From Adiantum capillus-veneris (taxonomy: Eukaryota > Streptophyta > Polypodiopsida > Polypodiales > Pteridaceae): a stretch of 64,000 bases of DNA. The position numbers were made by a program, and so were the translations under genes. The stretch spans positions 112,735,977-112,799,976 of the forward strand of contig CM043949.1 of the NCBI GenBank assembly GCA_014529385.2. The letters are read 5' to 3'. Numbering within the stretch: position 1 is the stretch's first letter; each line of letters starts with the position of its first letter. The notes below the pieces were generated by a model. The model did not search any database. It worked only from the letters and a program-made list of their open reading frames with translations, and was not told the DNA's origin. This document shows positions 1 through 9,735 of the stretch, piece by piece.

Positions 1-604
1 TGGAGGAATCCATGGCAAAGTGCGTGAAAAACTGGAAATTTCACTCGAAACTGGGCCTTTTCTGCACTTTGTGGTCGCGAAAAGTTGAACTTCGAGGAGC
101 TCTTCGCGTTGCCAACCGAAGCCGAGCAGGTGACGGCGGGAGCGCGGGAGCACGAGCAGGTGTGAGAGAGCAGACTTGAGAGAGGAGCAGGAGAGCTAAA
201 ATGAAGTTCTCTGTAAGTTTCTGCAAGTCTCTGTAAGTGAGTTTTAATAAATGACGGGTTTCAGACCATACTTTAAAAAACTCAAAATGTCCTGGCCATT
301 TAAAGTAAAAGGGTCACTTGACTTAAATAAACCAAGTTTAAGTGATATCGTTAAAAAAAATACTCCAGCGCAGAACTTTTAAAAAAAGTCGTTCGTTGCT
401 CTGCCGTACAGATGCCGCGTGGAGTCAAGGAGAGAGCGCACGCGCATGAGTTTGGAGAGCTTGTGCTCGCATGTGCTAAACACACGATGGGCTGCCAGTT
501 GAGCACCACGCTGGACAATAAAACAACGCATGCTGAAAGCCAACGCTAGAAGCCTGTCTCTCATCTATTGTGTCCTGCAGATGAACACAGAGAGAGAGAA
601 AGAG

Positions 605-606
<2 letters not shown>
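1..606. other. unannotated AT-moderate DNA
   Basis: I see no gene here. The short frames lack recognisable motifs. The stretch leads into the (CT)n repeat and may be decayed transposon or plain intergenic sequence. Confidence 0.5.

Positions 607-678
<72 letters not shown>
607..678. repeat. (CT)n microsatellite, about 36 units
   Basis: An uninterrupted CT dinucleotide run of about 72 bases. It is the longest pure run of this type in the left part of the window. Unlike the other GA/CT arrays in the window, neither side shows LINE-B sequence, so it could be an empty target of the kind proposed in Part 2. Confidence 0.95.
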
Positions 679-681
<3 letters not shown>

Positions 682-1021
682 CAATAGAGAAAAGAGGAGC
701 ACACAGAAGGATTAGAGAAAGATTAGAACTTTTATGTGCTGAATTTAGTCTAAAGTCAACAAATAAATAAATAAACCACTGATTTTCATTGAAAATCAGC
801 AAAAGCAATAAAAGTCAACCAATTTTTAACTTTCACCTGCCAATTTGCTGATATTCATCAAAAATCAGCAACTGAACATTATTTGTTTACCTGCATACCC
901 GCTCATGAGGAGAAAAGTAATTAATTAAACAACCGTTTCATCAATAATTGAATGAAAACAATGATTATCCGACTGTAACCGGCCCGTAGGTGTGCACACA
1001 GTCCCTCCTGCATCCAAGCCG

Positions 1022-1033
1022 GCTCTGATACCA
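1022..1033 (-). promoter_or_regulatory. LTR-retrotransposon primer-binding site (tRNA-iMet type)
   Basis: The minus strand reads TGGTATCAGAGC, the standard plant primer-binding site complementary to the 3' end of initiator tRNA-Met. The bases just upstream on that strand end in TTCA, as expected for an LTR terminus, so a minus-strand 5' LTR probably lies at 1034 to about 1318. The internal region to the left has no recognisable gag. Confidence 0.55.
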
Positions 1034-1157
1034 TGAAACGAACGAGGAGAGTGGATCTCCTGGCTACACGGACCGCCTACAAACACGCGTCGGACAAACC
1101 ACCCAGCCTCACCTCCCCAAGGTGACCTCACGCACTCCTAGCCTCGCGGGCTAACCA

Positions 1158-1215
1158 CCACTGGCACTCTGCCAGTGGGGGTCGATAACTGCAAATGAGG
1201 CCTTGGCCTCATTTG
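1158..1215. repeat. two adjacent perfect hairpins
   Basis: CCACTGGCA pairs with TGCCAGTGG at 1158-1178 (9-bp arms, 3-nt loop). CAAATGAGGCC pairs with GGCCTCATTTG at 1192-1215 (11-bp arms, 2-nt loop). They lie inside the putative minus-strand LTR next to the primer-binding site, so they could be LTR secondary structure or an LTR-borne regulatory palindrome. Confidence 0.7.
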
Positions 1216-1318
1216 GCCGGCCACACTGGCCGTGTTCACACTACGTCCGCCCGGACACTAGACCCCCATCCCGACGGCATCAAGACTAGATCCCCTCTTC
1301 TGTGAGCGGGACATAACA

Positions 1319-1552
1319 CAACTCCTCCGGGGTCCAAAGGCAGCTCTAAAGAAGCCTGTAATCTGTCTATGAGACTGGCTAGCCTCTCCTCTCATCAGGC
1401 TCTCTCTGTGTCTGCGCAGCTCGAGAAAAAACAAACCCAGGCATCTCTAATCCTCGTACCGCATGACTCTAGAGAATGGTCCAAAGCCCTCTCTGAACAA
1501 GCAATGGAAGCGGCCTCGTATCTCGTAGTAGACGGGGCAGTGGCATGTGTAG

Positions 1553-1554
<2 letters not shown>
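1319..1554 (-). mobile_element. LINE-B fragment B0
   Basis: Matches, by eye, the part of LINE-B copy B2 around 10150-10400 and the end of copy B4 near 14060-14120, in the same minus orientation. It covers part of the region downstream of the reverse transcriptase. Its 5' side, the right end on the plus strand, stops directly at the (GA)n run at 1555. The usual LINE-B 3' tail is not visible on its left, so the copy is truncated at both ends. Confidence 0.7.

Positions 1555-1602
<48 letters not shown>
1555..1602. repeat. (GA)n microsatellite between LINE-B copies B0 and B1
   Basis: A pure GA run of about 24 units. The 5' truncation point of B0 is on its left. The 3' terminal (CATTT)n-type tail of B1 is on its right (1603-1622, minus sense). 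Confidence 0.95.
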
Positions 1603-1605
<3 letters not shown>

Positions 1606-1779
1606 TGAAATGAAATGAAATGTTTTTTTTTTCCGAGAAAAAGATCCTTCTATTAGTTAACGAAACTGCCATAGGGCTACAACCTCCTCTACAAGAGAGG
1701 ACTACAACAATCATGATGGGGAGACTCTCCCAATGAGAAACCAACATATGTACAATGAGGCTAGATCAGGGGATGGGAG

Positions 1780-4700
1780 GATGGGAGGAGGGAAGAGCCA
1801 CACAAGTGGACGGTAGTGCCATCAGAGCACACCCTAGATCATGGTGAAGAATGGCCCAGGACGCCAAAGTCGAAGGAAAGCCTCTCTGCGCTCCCCCATG
1901 CGGTTAGAACTGCCCTAAGAGTCTCTCAAACTGTCCTCTGAGAGTATGAACCAGCTCAAGCCAAAGATCCCCAACAGTCTCTGCTGGTTGTACAAGGCGA
2001 GCCTCGAAGATGCAGAAGCAACGGGCCCGCCAAATAAACCAGTGTGTCAGGCCACTGATAAGCTCCCAACGCACCTCTCTCTCACTGCACCACTCCTGTG
2101 GAGTAAGCTCTGTGGCAGGCTAGAGTGTAGGTCGCCCCCCCTGCATCACTATCATCCTGTTGGTGGATGATAGCTCAAACTGAAGTGCCGGGCCCGTGAG
2201 AGTGGACCAAGCAGCTGCCCCCCAAGTTTACTGCCGAGCCGTGGAAAGAGCGGGCATCAGCCAAAGAACACGAGTCCGCACCTGCTGTGGCAAGGGACAA
2301 TCCCAAAGACAGTGACGCTGACTCTCCACAAGATGGTCACAAGCTGTAATGCGGACAAGAGGCCACTATGCACCAGCCAACTCCCAACTGCTGTCGCTCT
2401 GTGTGCGACTAGCCACTGAAACAAAGTGACTCGCCTCGGCAGTCTGAAGTCCCACAACCTCTCCCAAATAGCTGCCAAGAACTCAACTGTGAGACCCTCC
2501 TCTTGCCAATGAGGTGTTGCAACAGGGCGAGCCTCTCTCTGTGCTGCCAGTATGTGACGTCCTAGTCGAACAGTGTACTAAAAGAAAGGGACACCTGGGT
2601 GGTCTGCAAAAGAGAAGGCGTCCCTCCAAAGCCACTCTCCACGATCCCACTATACTCGTGCCAGTGGACAACACTCCCAAGCCCACAATCTCCAGTGTCC
2701 AGTCGCAAGAGCAGCTGGCTCAGGATCGATGACACAAGTCCTCCCACGGATGCCCACCACTCGGATCCTCTGAAAATAGCACTCTGCCACCTACGGGGCC
2801 TCTACTCCAACTCGCTGTAAGCGTCCCTCACCCTGTAGCTCGAAAAACCAGGAGGGAATTGTCTCTGAGCAAGCCCGAACAGAGATGAGAACCTCCAATC
2901 GCGTGAAGGCTCCCATCCATCTGGGCGCTGCTGACTCGAGAGGTGTGAGGCACTCAACTGGTACTGCCTCTGAGATGTCCTGGCACATGCTCTACTCCCC
3001 TCTCATGCCCTGTAGCTGAAAGCCCTGTAGCTCCTCTGACAAGCCTAAATACTGTAACCAGTCACCTAAAGAGCGTGCTGGACACGCTGCCATGGAACCC
3101 CAGGAAACATGAGGCCGAATACCAACCAAGTGACCTCTCTGAGTGCTAGCCATGGGGTTCCAAGCAAGGGGCTATCGCAGGCGCTCCTCCATGCAAGTAG
3201 GCTGACGCTGCTCCAGGCCTCGCCGCAAGTGCTCCCAAGATTGTAGCAACCCCATAGCGAAGCGATCCTCCAGCCTCCAGCTCAAACCAACTCTACGTAT
3301 CTCTGTGAACATCCATCTGGTCGAAGGTTGCCACGAGCCTCCTGCCTGACGCACCCTAGCACGAAGCCGCTGTAACATGTCAAGGACGGCTCTGCTCTGC
3401 TATGCTGGGTCTATAATCCGAAGCCCTCCCTAGGAACAAGGAAGAATGATGACTTGCCAAGCCACTTTGGCTGGGGCTGTCAGAGTGTCTCGCCCTGACC
3501 AAAGGAAATTCATGATCAGCCGCTCTACCTGGCTGATACAAGAACTCGAGAAGATCCAGCAAGAAGTGATGTACCACATAGTAGCCAACAACACGTAGTT
3601 GGCCACTACAACTCTACCAGCCAAAGAAAGTCGTGCGGAGCTCCAATGTAACAACTTCCTCCTGATAGACAGGAGGGGAGCAATCTGCTGCTCGGAAGAC
3701 AAGTCCAAACCAACCTAACAACCCAAGTACCGAACTGCAGTCCCTGGGGGAATCCACCTGAAACCCTCGGCTGGCATCCAGTCAGGCACAAGAGCACTAC
3801 CAACCGAGAAAGCCACTGTCTTTCTCGAGTTGATCAGTGCGCCAGATGCACAACAGAAGGTCTCAAGAGCCTGCTCACACCTGTGAAGGTTCGCCACCTG
3901 GCCATCCAAGTACAAAGCTGAGTCATCAGCAAACTCAACGTCCAGTAGCTCATCTCCCCGAATAGGGAGTACTAAGCCCCGTAAACCAACCTGCTGCGAC
4001 ACCAAAAACCTGCTCATCGCCTCAGCATAGAACAAAAAGAGGAAGAGGGCAAGAGGGCAGCCCTATCTAACCGAACGTGCGAGCATGAAACGATCACCTC
4101 TACCTCCTGACACAAAGTACCTGACTGTGTGCCCGTCTGTACAAAGCTGACACCCCTCTGATCCAAGCATCTGAGAAGCCCATCCTGCGTAGAGTGCCCT
4201 CTAGAAAGTCCCAGTCAACTCTGTCGTAGGCCTTCTCAAAATCAAGAAGAAGAATCACTAGATCCTCACCATGGAGCCTCGCAAGGGCAGAAGCCTCCCA
4301 AAAAGTAAAGATGTTGTCAAGGATACTGCGCTCCTTGACAAAACCTATCTGAGTCCCATGTATAAGGCTCTCTAGAAGTGGATGGATCCTCAAACTCAAA
4401 GCCTTGGCAAGAATTTTGTAGGTTGATTTGAGGATGGTGATAGGACGCCACTGTCGAATCTCATCCAAGGAGCCACCCTCCTTGAGAATGAGGTAGATCA
4501 AACCCTCACTCATGCTATCAGGCATCTCTCCTACGTGCAAGATGTACTGAAAAGCACTACAGAGATCTGGGCCAAGCAAGTTCTACTACTCCAAGAAAAA
4601 ACTGGGAGTCAAGCCATCCTCACCTGGACAGCTACCTCGGGGAAGTGCACTAAGAGCCATGTGCAACTCCTCAAGCTGAAGTGGCAGCTCAAGCCTCTGA

Positions 4701-6526
4701 CGCATCTCCTCAGTCACAAGGCAAGGCATCTGTGCCCACACCTGCTCCCTGCATGCATCCTGGTGCTGTGATTGAGGGTCTGCAGACAGTAACTCACGGT
4801 AAAAGTCAATAGCAACTGCACCAAGGTGGAAAGGTACGTAGTGTACGGTACGTAATCAGTACGTAAGGTACGTACTTCTGTACGGATCGGCCTTTAAGGT
4901 ACGGGACCAATACGTAACATTTGTAACAACAAAAAGAATAGTGACTTTAGCCTTTTTCAGTCTATACATACGAAGAACTACATAGAGTCTAGACATAGAT
5001 ACTACTTCAAACATCCATTAGATACTGCTTCAATCTGGTTCCTAAAAACAATCTCAACGGTTGTGTAACGCACAACAACGTTTTCTTCATCAAGTAGCCA
5101 TCCCGAATGGAATATCCCGCTACTACCTCTCCATTCCGTATTCGATTGAATACGTCTAAAATCTAGATACTAATGGCAAGATGTCCCTAAAAAAATTTAT
5201 TAAAAAAAAAAAAAAAAACGTACACTACCTATCCGTACGTACGGAACCGTACCGTACGGCTGCACCATACTGTACGCATGTCCTCTGGCTCTGAAGCAAC
5301 TGACCCATCGGGCCTCCTCAACTGACTGACCTTGGCATGCGTATGTCGAGGTCCCACTGCCTCAAAGAAAGCACCAATCACTCTATCACCCACATGTGTC
5401 CACTGAGATACATGTCGATGAAAAGCAAACTCATCGCGTCGCTCCTCTGTGCTAACAAGCTCCAGGCGAGCCTGCTGTAGCCGCTCCTCCAACCAACGAC
5501 TGTCTGGATGCTGCTCCTGCATCCTGTGCAAGGGAGCAACGCACCGTCTGAGACGATGCTGCTCCTCTCTCGGTGCAGCCAGGCGAGCCAAAGACTCATG
5601 GAGAAAGAAACGACTAATCTGAGCTAGTCCTGAGGCCACTCTGTCAGCAGGAGAATCCTGCATGTCCAAGCTCTCTGTCCAAAGAGCCTCTACTCGCTCC
5701 CCCAGTGCAGAGTCCAACAAGACCCTCTCAAGGATGCGAAGCATCGTGCTCCCCCTCCTCTGTCTGTCTGCCACTGTGAGGATCACTGCTGCATGGTCCG
5801 AGAAGGAAGTCCCTACCAAAATGCCAACTGTCCCACCCAAGTCACTGAAATGGTCACTAGTGTAGAAGCGATCTATCCGCGATAGATTCACTCCTCCCAC
5901 TCTACAGTCCAAACGAGAGAAGGCCAAGCTGTTGGGGGACTCACAAAACTAGAGTGCTACCACACATCCGAGACCCTGAGAGTCATACAAAACCTCTCCC
6001 AAGCTACCAGCTCAACTCCATGCACAGTAGCATGGCTCCCACCAATCCTGTCAGAAGGGTCCTCCAACATGTTGAAGTCACCCCCTATGCACCAATGTTC
6101 TGCCTGCGGCAGAGACTCAACAATCTGTGACCAAAACTCTGCTCGTGCACTCGCCACATTGGGTGCATATATGTTTAGGAAGCCCACAAGGCAACCCTGA
6201 ACCTGCATAGTGATCCACTGAGCCCTACCTGGCACAATAATCCCTCTACCCACAATGGCCTGCTGCAAAGAATCCGCAATAGTCATACATACCCCACCCT
6301 GGATGCCTCCAGGTCCAAAAGCAGCTGACCAAGAGGTATCGTATCGTCCTCGCAAGAGCTAACCACAACGTCTCATGCAGCTCTCACACAGATGATGCTC
6401 CTGTAGCATAAGGAGATCAATGTCTCCTCCCACAAGGCAGCGTTGAAGCTCCTGACGCAGTCGGACCCGCTGACGCTGAAACTGGGGTCCACCAAGTCCC
6501 TGCACGTTCCATGAGACGATCCTCAT
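1780..6526 (-). pseudogene. LINE-A1 ORF2 (endonuclease-reverse transcriptase), broken
   Basis: Starts at the ATG of MRIVSWNVQ (minus, 6526). The AP-like endonuclease keeps GGDFNMLEDPSDRIGG near 6080 and a SDHAAVILT motif near 5790. After the insert at 4822-5268 come the reverse transcriptase motifs: RQWRPITIL, a DFEKAYDRVDWDF block (about 4210-4260), and FADDSALYLD near 3900-3930, where the catalytic ADD is intact. A zf-RVT-like zinc region lies near 2260-2480 (FQWLVAHRA...). The protein would nick target DNA and reverse-transcribe the element RNA there. Several frameshifts and stops break the frame into at least eight pieces, so no full protein can be made. The left limit is by comparison with copy A2. 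Confidence 0.8.
4822..5268. mobile_element. short GTAC-rich insertion (MITE-like) inside LINE-A1
   Basis: LINE-A homology stops at 4821 and resumes at about 5269, as seen by aligning to copy A3 near 29000. The 447-base insert begins CAAGGTGG and its other end reads CATGGTGC on the opposite strand, a short imperfect terminal inverted repeat. ACTGCAC (4815-4821) and ACTGTAC (5269-5275) look like an eroded target duplication. Both ends are rich in GTACGTA/CCGTACGG palindromes and the middle is A+T rich with a poly(A) run. Similar GTACGG-rich stretches occur near 9345-9430 and 38120-38200. No coding capacity is seen. The superfamily is undetermined. Confidence 0.55.
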
Positions 6527-7800
6527 GGGGAGCGAGAGAGAACAGATGCTGCCACAGCAACTAAACGTGTTATCTTCGAGGCTGGCTTGGATGGAGAGTA
6601 ATCCACATCCGAGCGTCCTCTAGATAGGCGTGATTGCAACGAGTGCCTGGCCCAAGCCCAAGTAGAGCGAGCTGTACGTAAAGCAACCTCCTCTGTCCAG
6701 ATAACCTCATGAATGTGTACATAGCATGGCAAGCACTGCATATCAGCAAAGAAATGAACCACAATGTGTCTACATCGTGTTGTATTTGGAGGGGTCACCG
6801 CAAACTTGGCCAATGCGGTCTCCCATGTGGTGAGAGAACTCTAGGACCTATGTATGCAACCACTCCAACACTGAGTCGAGAGTCCACTCAGTCTGGTCCC
6901 TGCCGCAAAGGGGAAAAGAGAAGCCAACCGCCAAGTCGAAGGCCTCTATCCCCCTAGCTGCAAGGAACAGAAAATGAACCCTGAAGCAGATTGCCTCATG
7001 GTCTACTGAGGGGTCGCCGAGAAAACGTGTAAAGGCGTAGTCAAAGAAGTCCCATCAGCCGAATGTCGAAGCTCGTCAGACCACGAAGAACTGTTGCAAA
7101 GGAAGACGTCTGTACTTGTAGAGAGGGTCGCAAGAAAGGCTCTCCCTCTCTCGCCAAGCGACTCGTGGCAAAGGCACTGCCAAGAGATCTCCTAGCAGCC
7201 GGAGATGGCCCTGCCCTCTCGGTCGACTGTGGAACAAGAGCGGGAGGGGGGGTGTAGGAGCAAGGGGAAGAGGGGGAGAAGAGGAGCGGCAGAGGTAGAG
7301 GGGCGAGGGGAAGAGGCGACGGGAGCAAGAGGCGGGGGGGGGGGATTGTGAGGAGGAGGGGAACTCTGGGGAAGGAGGGGCTGTCGAGGGTGAACCTGAG
7401 GTGGGGACTGGAGCAGGGACCTCCTCCTGCTCAACAGGAGCGAAACGGTTTCCCGTGGGAACCCACTGCTGCTGGGCAGGCGCCTGAGGACCACTCTGAG
7501 TGCCAGGCTGTTGCTGTGGCCCCTGCCATCTCGACCACGAACCTACTGCCATCCCTCCTCCACTTGAGCCCCAGGCTCGGAGGGTGGCTCTGCATGAGTG
7601 CTCTGTGTCTCTGTCTGTGGCTGCTAGCCAGCCCTTGCAGGCTGGGGCTGAGTCTGTGGTGTAGGTCGAGGCCTCCTCCGTGGACAAGCCTTCGCAAGAT
7701 GGCCCGTCTGTCGATAAATGAAGCACTGGTTCGGGCGGGGGCTGAGGACAAGGGCAGCGCAATGGGCAGCCGGGGTTGAGGGCGGGCGCAAGAGGGGAGC
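6523..7800 (-). pseudogene. LINE-A1 ORF1 remnant (zinc knuckle, Pro-rich, C-terminal domain)
   Basis: The 3' part of LINE-A ORF1. It retains a CCHC knuckle near 7690-7760, the first cysteine of which is altered compared with copy A2. A proline-rich linker follows (about 7200-7500), then a C-terminal domain ending LSRSP before the stop at 6523-6525. The N-terminal DUF4283-like half present in copies A2 and A3 is missing: sequence jumps from the homopolymer at 7811 to the knuckle, so an internal deletion has occurred. ORF1 proteins of this type bind the element RNA. The stop codon overlaps the ORF2 start as ATGA. Frameshifts are present within the linker. Confidence 0.7.
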
Positions 7801-7808
7801 AGGCGACC

Positions 7809-7853
<45 letters not shown>

Positions 7854-7965
7854 AGCGCTAGGGGAGTGCAGTTGCGAGGGGGGGAGCGGTAGCAGCAACG
7901 AGCGGTGACATTCCTTTTTTACATTCCATTTAGGCAAAAAGATGAAAAAAAAAAAACAATTACTC

Positions 7966-9333
7966 AATGAAATGAAATGTTATATTAAACGTCTTCAAAA
8001 GGCCAAAATGACCTATGAGACCAAATTGATACAATCTTGGTGGATCTAACACAATGTCTAGGCACAAAATAAAAATGAAGTAAAGTGAAAAACTAAAATC
8101 ATCATCATCATCAATGCCCGAGGATGCCTAGCATGGGGCATTGTCCGAGAAACTACTGCAATAGTCTCGCTGAAGCATCGTCTGTGTCCGCCGTTGTAAA
8201 TAGTCGTACTGCACATCTCCCATGTCGTGCTAGAATGTCTTGATCCTCTGATGGAGTCCCTTGACAACGACAAATGTGATGTAACTCTCTCTCTCTGGCT
8301 CTATATGACAACTGGAAATCCTGGCCTCTGCTGGTATTCTCCTAAATCTAGCAGTCTCTCTCTAACTGATGCGATGATGCGCACATCTGACCAATAGCAC
8401 ATCGTATCCCATGGGATAAATGAGTGTTCATATAGTATGATCACATATCCATCCTTTGTTAGTTGGATAAGATGCTCTCTATAGAAAGCCATCTTCGTGC
8501 CCACAACTCCTGTGCCGGCTGTATCCATGTGCTCCTCGTATCTAGCTGAATCGGATCTTGACGTATGAGTCTAGTGATCTCTGTATGTGTGAGAGGTAGG
8601 GAGGGTACATCAAAGGAGTACTGTAACGGAGGCAATCTATCCATGCTGAAACCATGAGAATGAAACCATGATGTCATCTGCCCATACAAGCATGTTGTCT
8701 CCCTTTGTAGCGCTAGTTGTCGAGATGACTCGGGCTAGCTAAGCATACCTGTCTCTGGGGAGGTCCCATAAACTATGCATGAAGGATATTGATCTAGTAA
8801 GTACCTTGACCAAGAGAGGGGGGCAGCTAGTTCGGCTCGAATAATCTCATGTGATACTGAGGCATTAGCCCGAATCATCCGACAGATCATAGAGACTAAA
8901 GGTCTCTCCATACATCTCCATCCATTAGTGCTACCAGATCTACCGTGGTGGTCCACTAAGGGTCCCCAAATTTGAACTCCATAAAGCATAGCTAAAGCCA
9001 CTACAGTGTCAAAAAGCCACAACTTTGTTCAAGGTTCCTAAAACTAAACCAGTCAGCACCCACATTTACATATGGCCAGGAGACGATGGAGTATACAAAT
9101 GCATACACCTATCTTGGGGTAGTCTTCAGTGGACCGGTGTTTTCATTGAGTAGAGCAGCAAAGACTAGAGTGACGAGAGCTTATGTAGCCTTGGGAGGAT
9201 TTGAGAGGATGCGTTCGCAACTGTGGTGTGGTGTTAAACACCATAACCTTGGTTTTCCCCAGGTTAACAGACAATCCACTATCATGAGCAAATGTGTACA
9301 AAGCATCTAAGTGACGTTGCATCCCCTCCAGGG
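7966..9333 (-). mobile_element. LINE-B copy B1, interrupted by LINE-A1
   Basis: The 3' end of this minus-strand copy lies at 1603-1622 and 7966 onward, split by LINE-A1. From 7980 it carries the family 3' UTR (minus sense GGTCTCATAGGTCATTTTGG), then frames related to the C-terminal half of the B2 protein (8058-9330). Frameshifts are frequent. Between 9051 and 9219 the sequence is inverted relative to the rest of the copy. Homology to B2 stops near 9333, where a GTACGG-rich stretch begins. It encoded part of a reverse transcriptase and its downstream domain but is now a pseudogene. Confidence 0.75.
9051..9219 (+). other. microinversion inside LINE-B1
   Basis: LINE-B1 reads on the minus strand on both sides, but this 169-base block reads LINE-B sense on the plus strand (…YTNAYTYLGVVFSGP…), matching the reverse complement of B2 positions about 11167-11330. 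The breakpoints are sharp and nothing is lost at either side. Confidence 0.75.
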
Positions 9334-9661
9334 TGGTCTCGTACGGCCACGTACATTTTGTCCACATACGAAGACGTACGGTACTCATCGAACTAGAAAA
9401 TTTTATGTCGTACGACATGGTTACGTACGTTCAAAACTAAAAACATGAAATTCTTAACCCTAGATTTTAGACTTGGGACAATTAGACAATTGATTATCAC
9501 ATTGGACAAGAAGGCAACTTGCGAGTGCCAAGTGCCGACACTCAAGAGTTGCGAATCAAGACAATGAGACACAATGGGCAATGAGACAATCAAGCAATGA
9601 GAGAGAGGGAGAGGGAGAGGGAGAGAGAGGAGTCTAATGGAATCCAAAGCAATGTGTGTGG
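9334..9661. other. GTACGG-rich stretch and degenerate GA-rich DNA
   Basis: Contains repeated CGTACG palindromes at 9345-9430, similar to the insert at 4822-5268, then unrecognised sequence and a degenerate purine run GAGAGGGAGAGGGAGAGG at 9599-9630. No gene is seen. Confidence 0.5.
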
Positions 9662-9662
9662 C

Positions 9663-9731
<69 letters not shown>
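9662..9731. repeat. compound (GT)n(GA)n microsatellite
   Basis: A GT run (9662-9686) passes directly into a GA run (9687-9731). The GA end abuts the 3' tail of LINE-B copy B2. Confidence 0.95.

Positions 9732-9735
<4 letters not shown>

Larger units (their letters stand above)
1623..7965 (-). mobile_element. LINE-A copy A1, two-ORF LINE with target-site duplication
   Basis: A minus-strand non-LTR retrotransposon. Its 3' poly(A) appears as the T-run at 1623-1632. Both sides carry the same 14-base duplication, AATGAAATGAAATG, at 1609-1622 and 7966-7979, as expected after target-primed insertion. The target was the 3' tail of LINE-B copy B1, which resumes at 7966. Reading leftwards from 7965 there is a C-rich leader with a 42-base homopolymer (7811-7852, G on the plus strand), a shortened ORF1, then ORF2 with endonuclease, reverse transcriptase and a C-terminal zinc region. 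Many frameshifts make it non-autonomous. A separate short element sits inside it at 4822-5268. Confidence 0.88.

Noticed and set aside
476-808. Minus-strand ORF with long Arg-Glu repeats
   Set aside because: It is only the (CT)n microsatellite translated, and the flanks have no coding signature.
7348-7779. 143-codon plus-strand ORF
   Set aside because: Antisense shadow of LINE-A1 ORF1; no motif.
7076-7967. Long minus-strand Pro-rich ORFs near the poly(G) run
   Set aside because: Partly the Pro-rich linker of LINE-A1 ORF1 in shifted frames and partly translation of the homopolymer; not separate genes.
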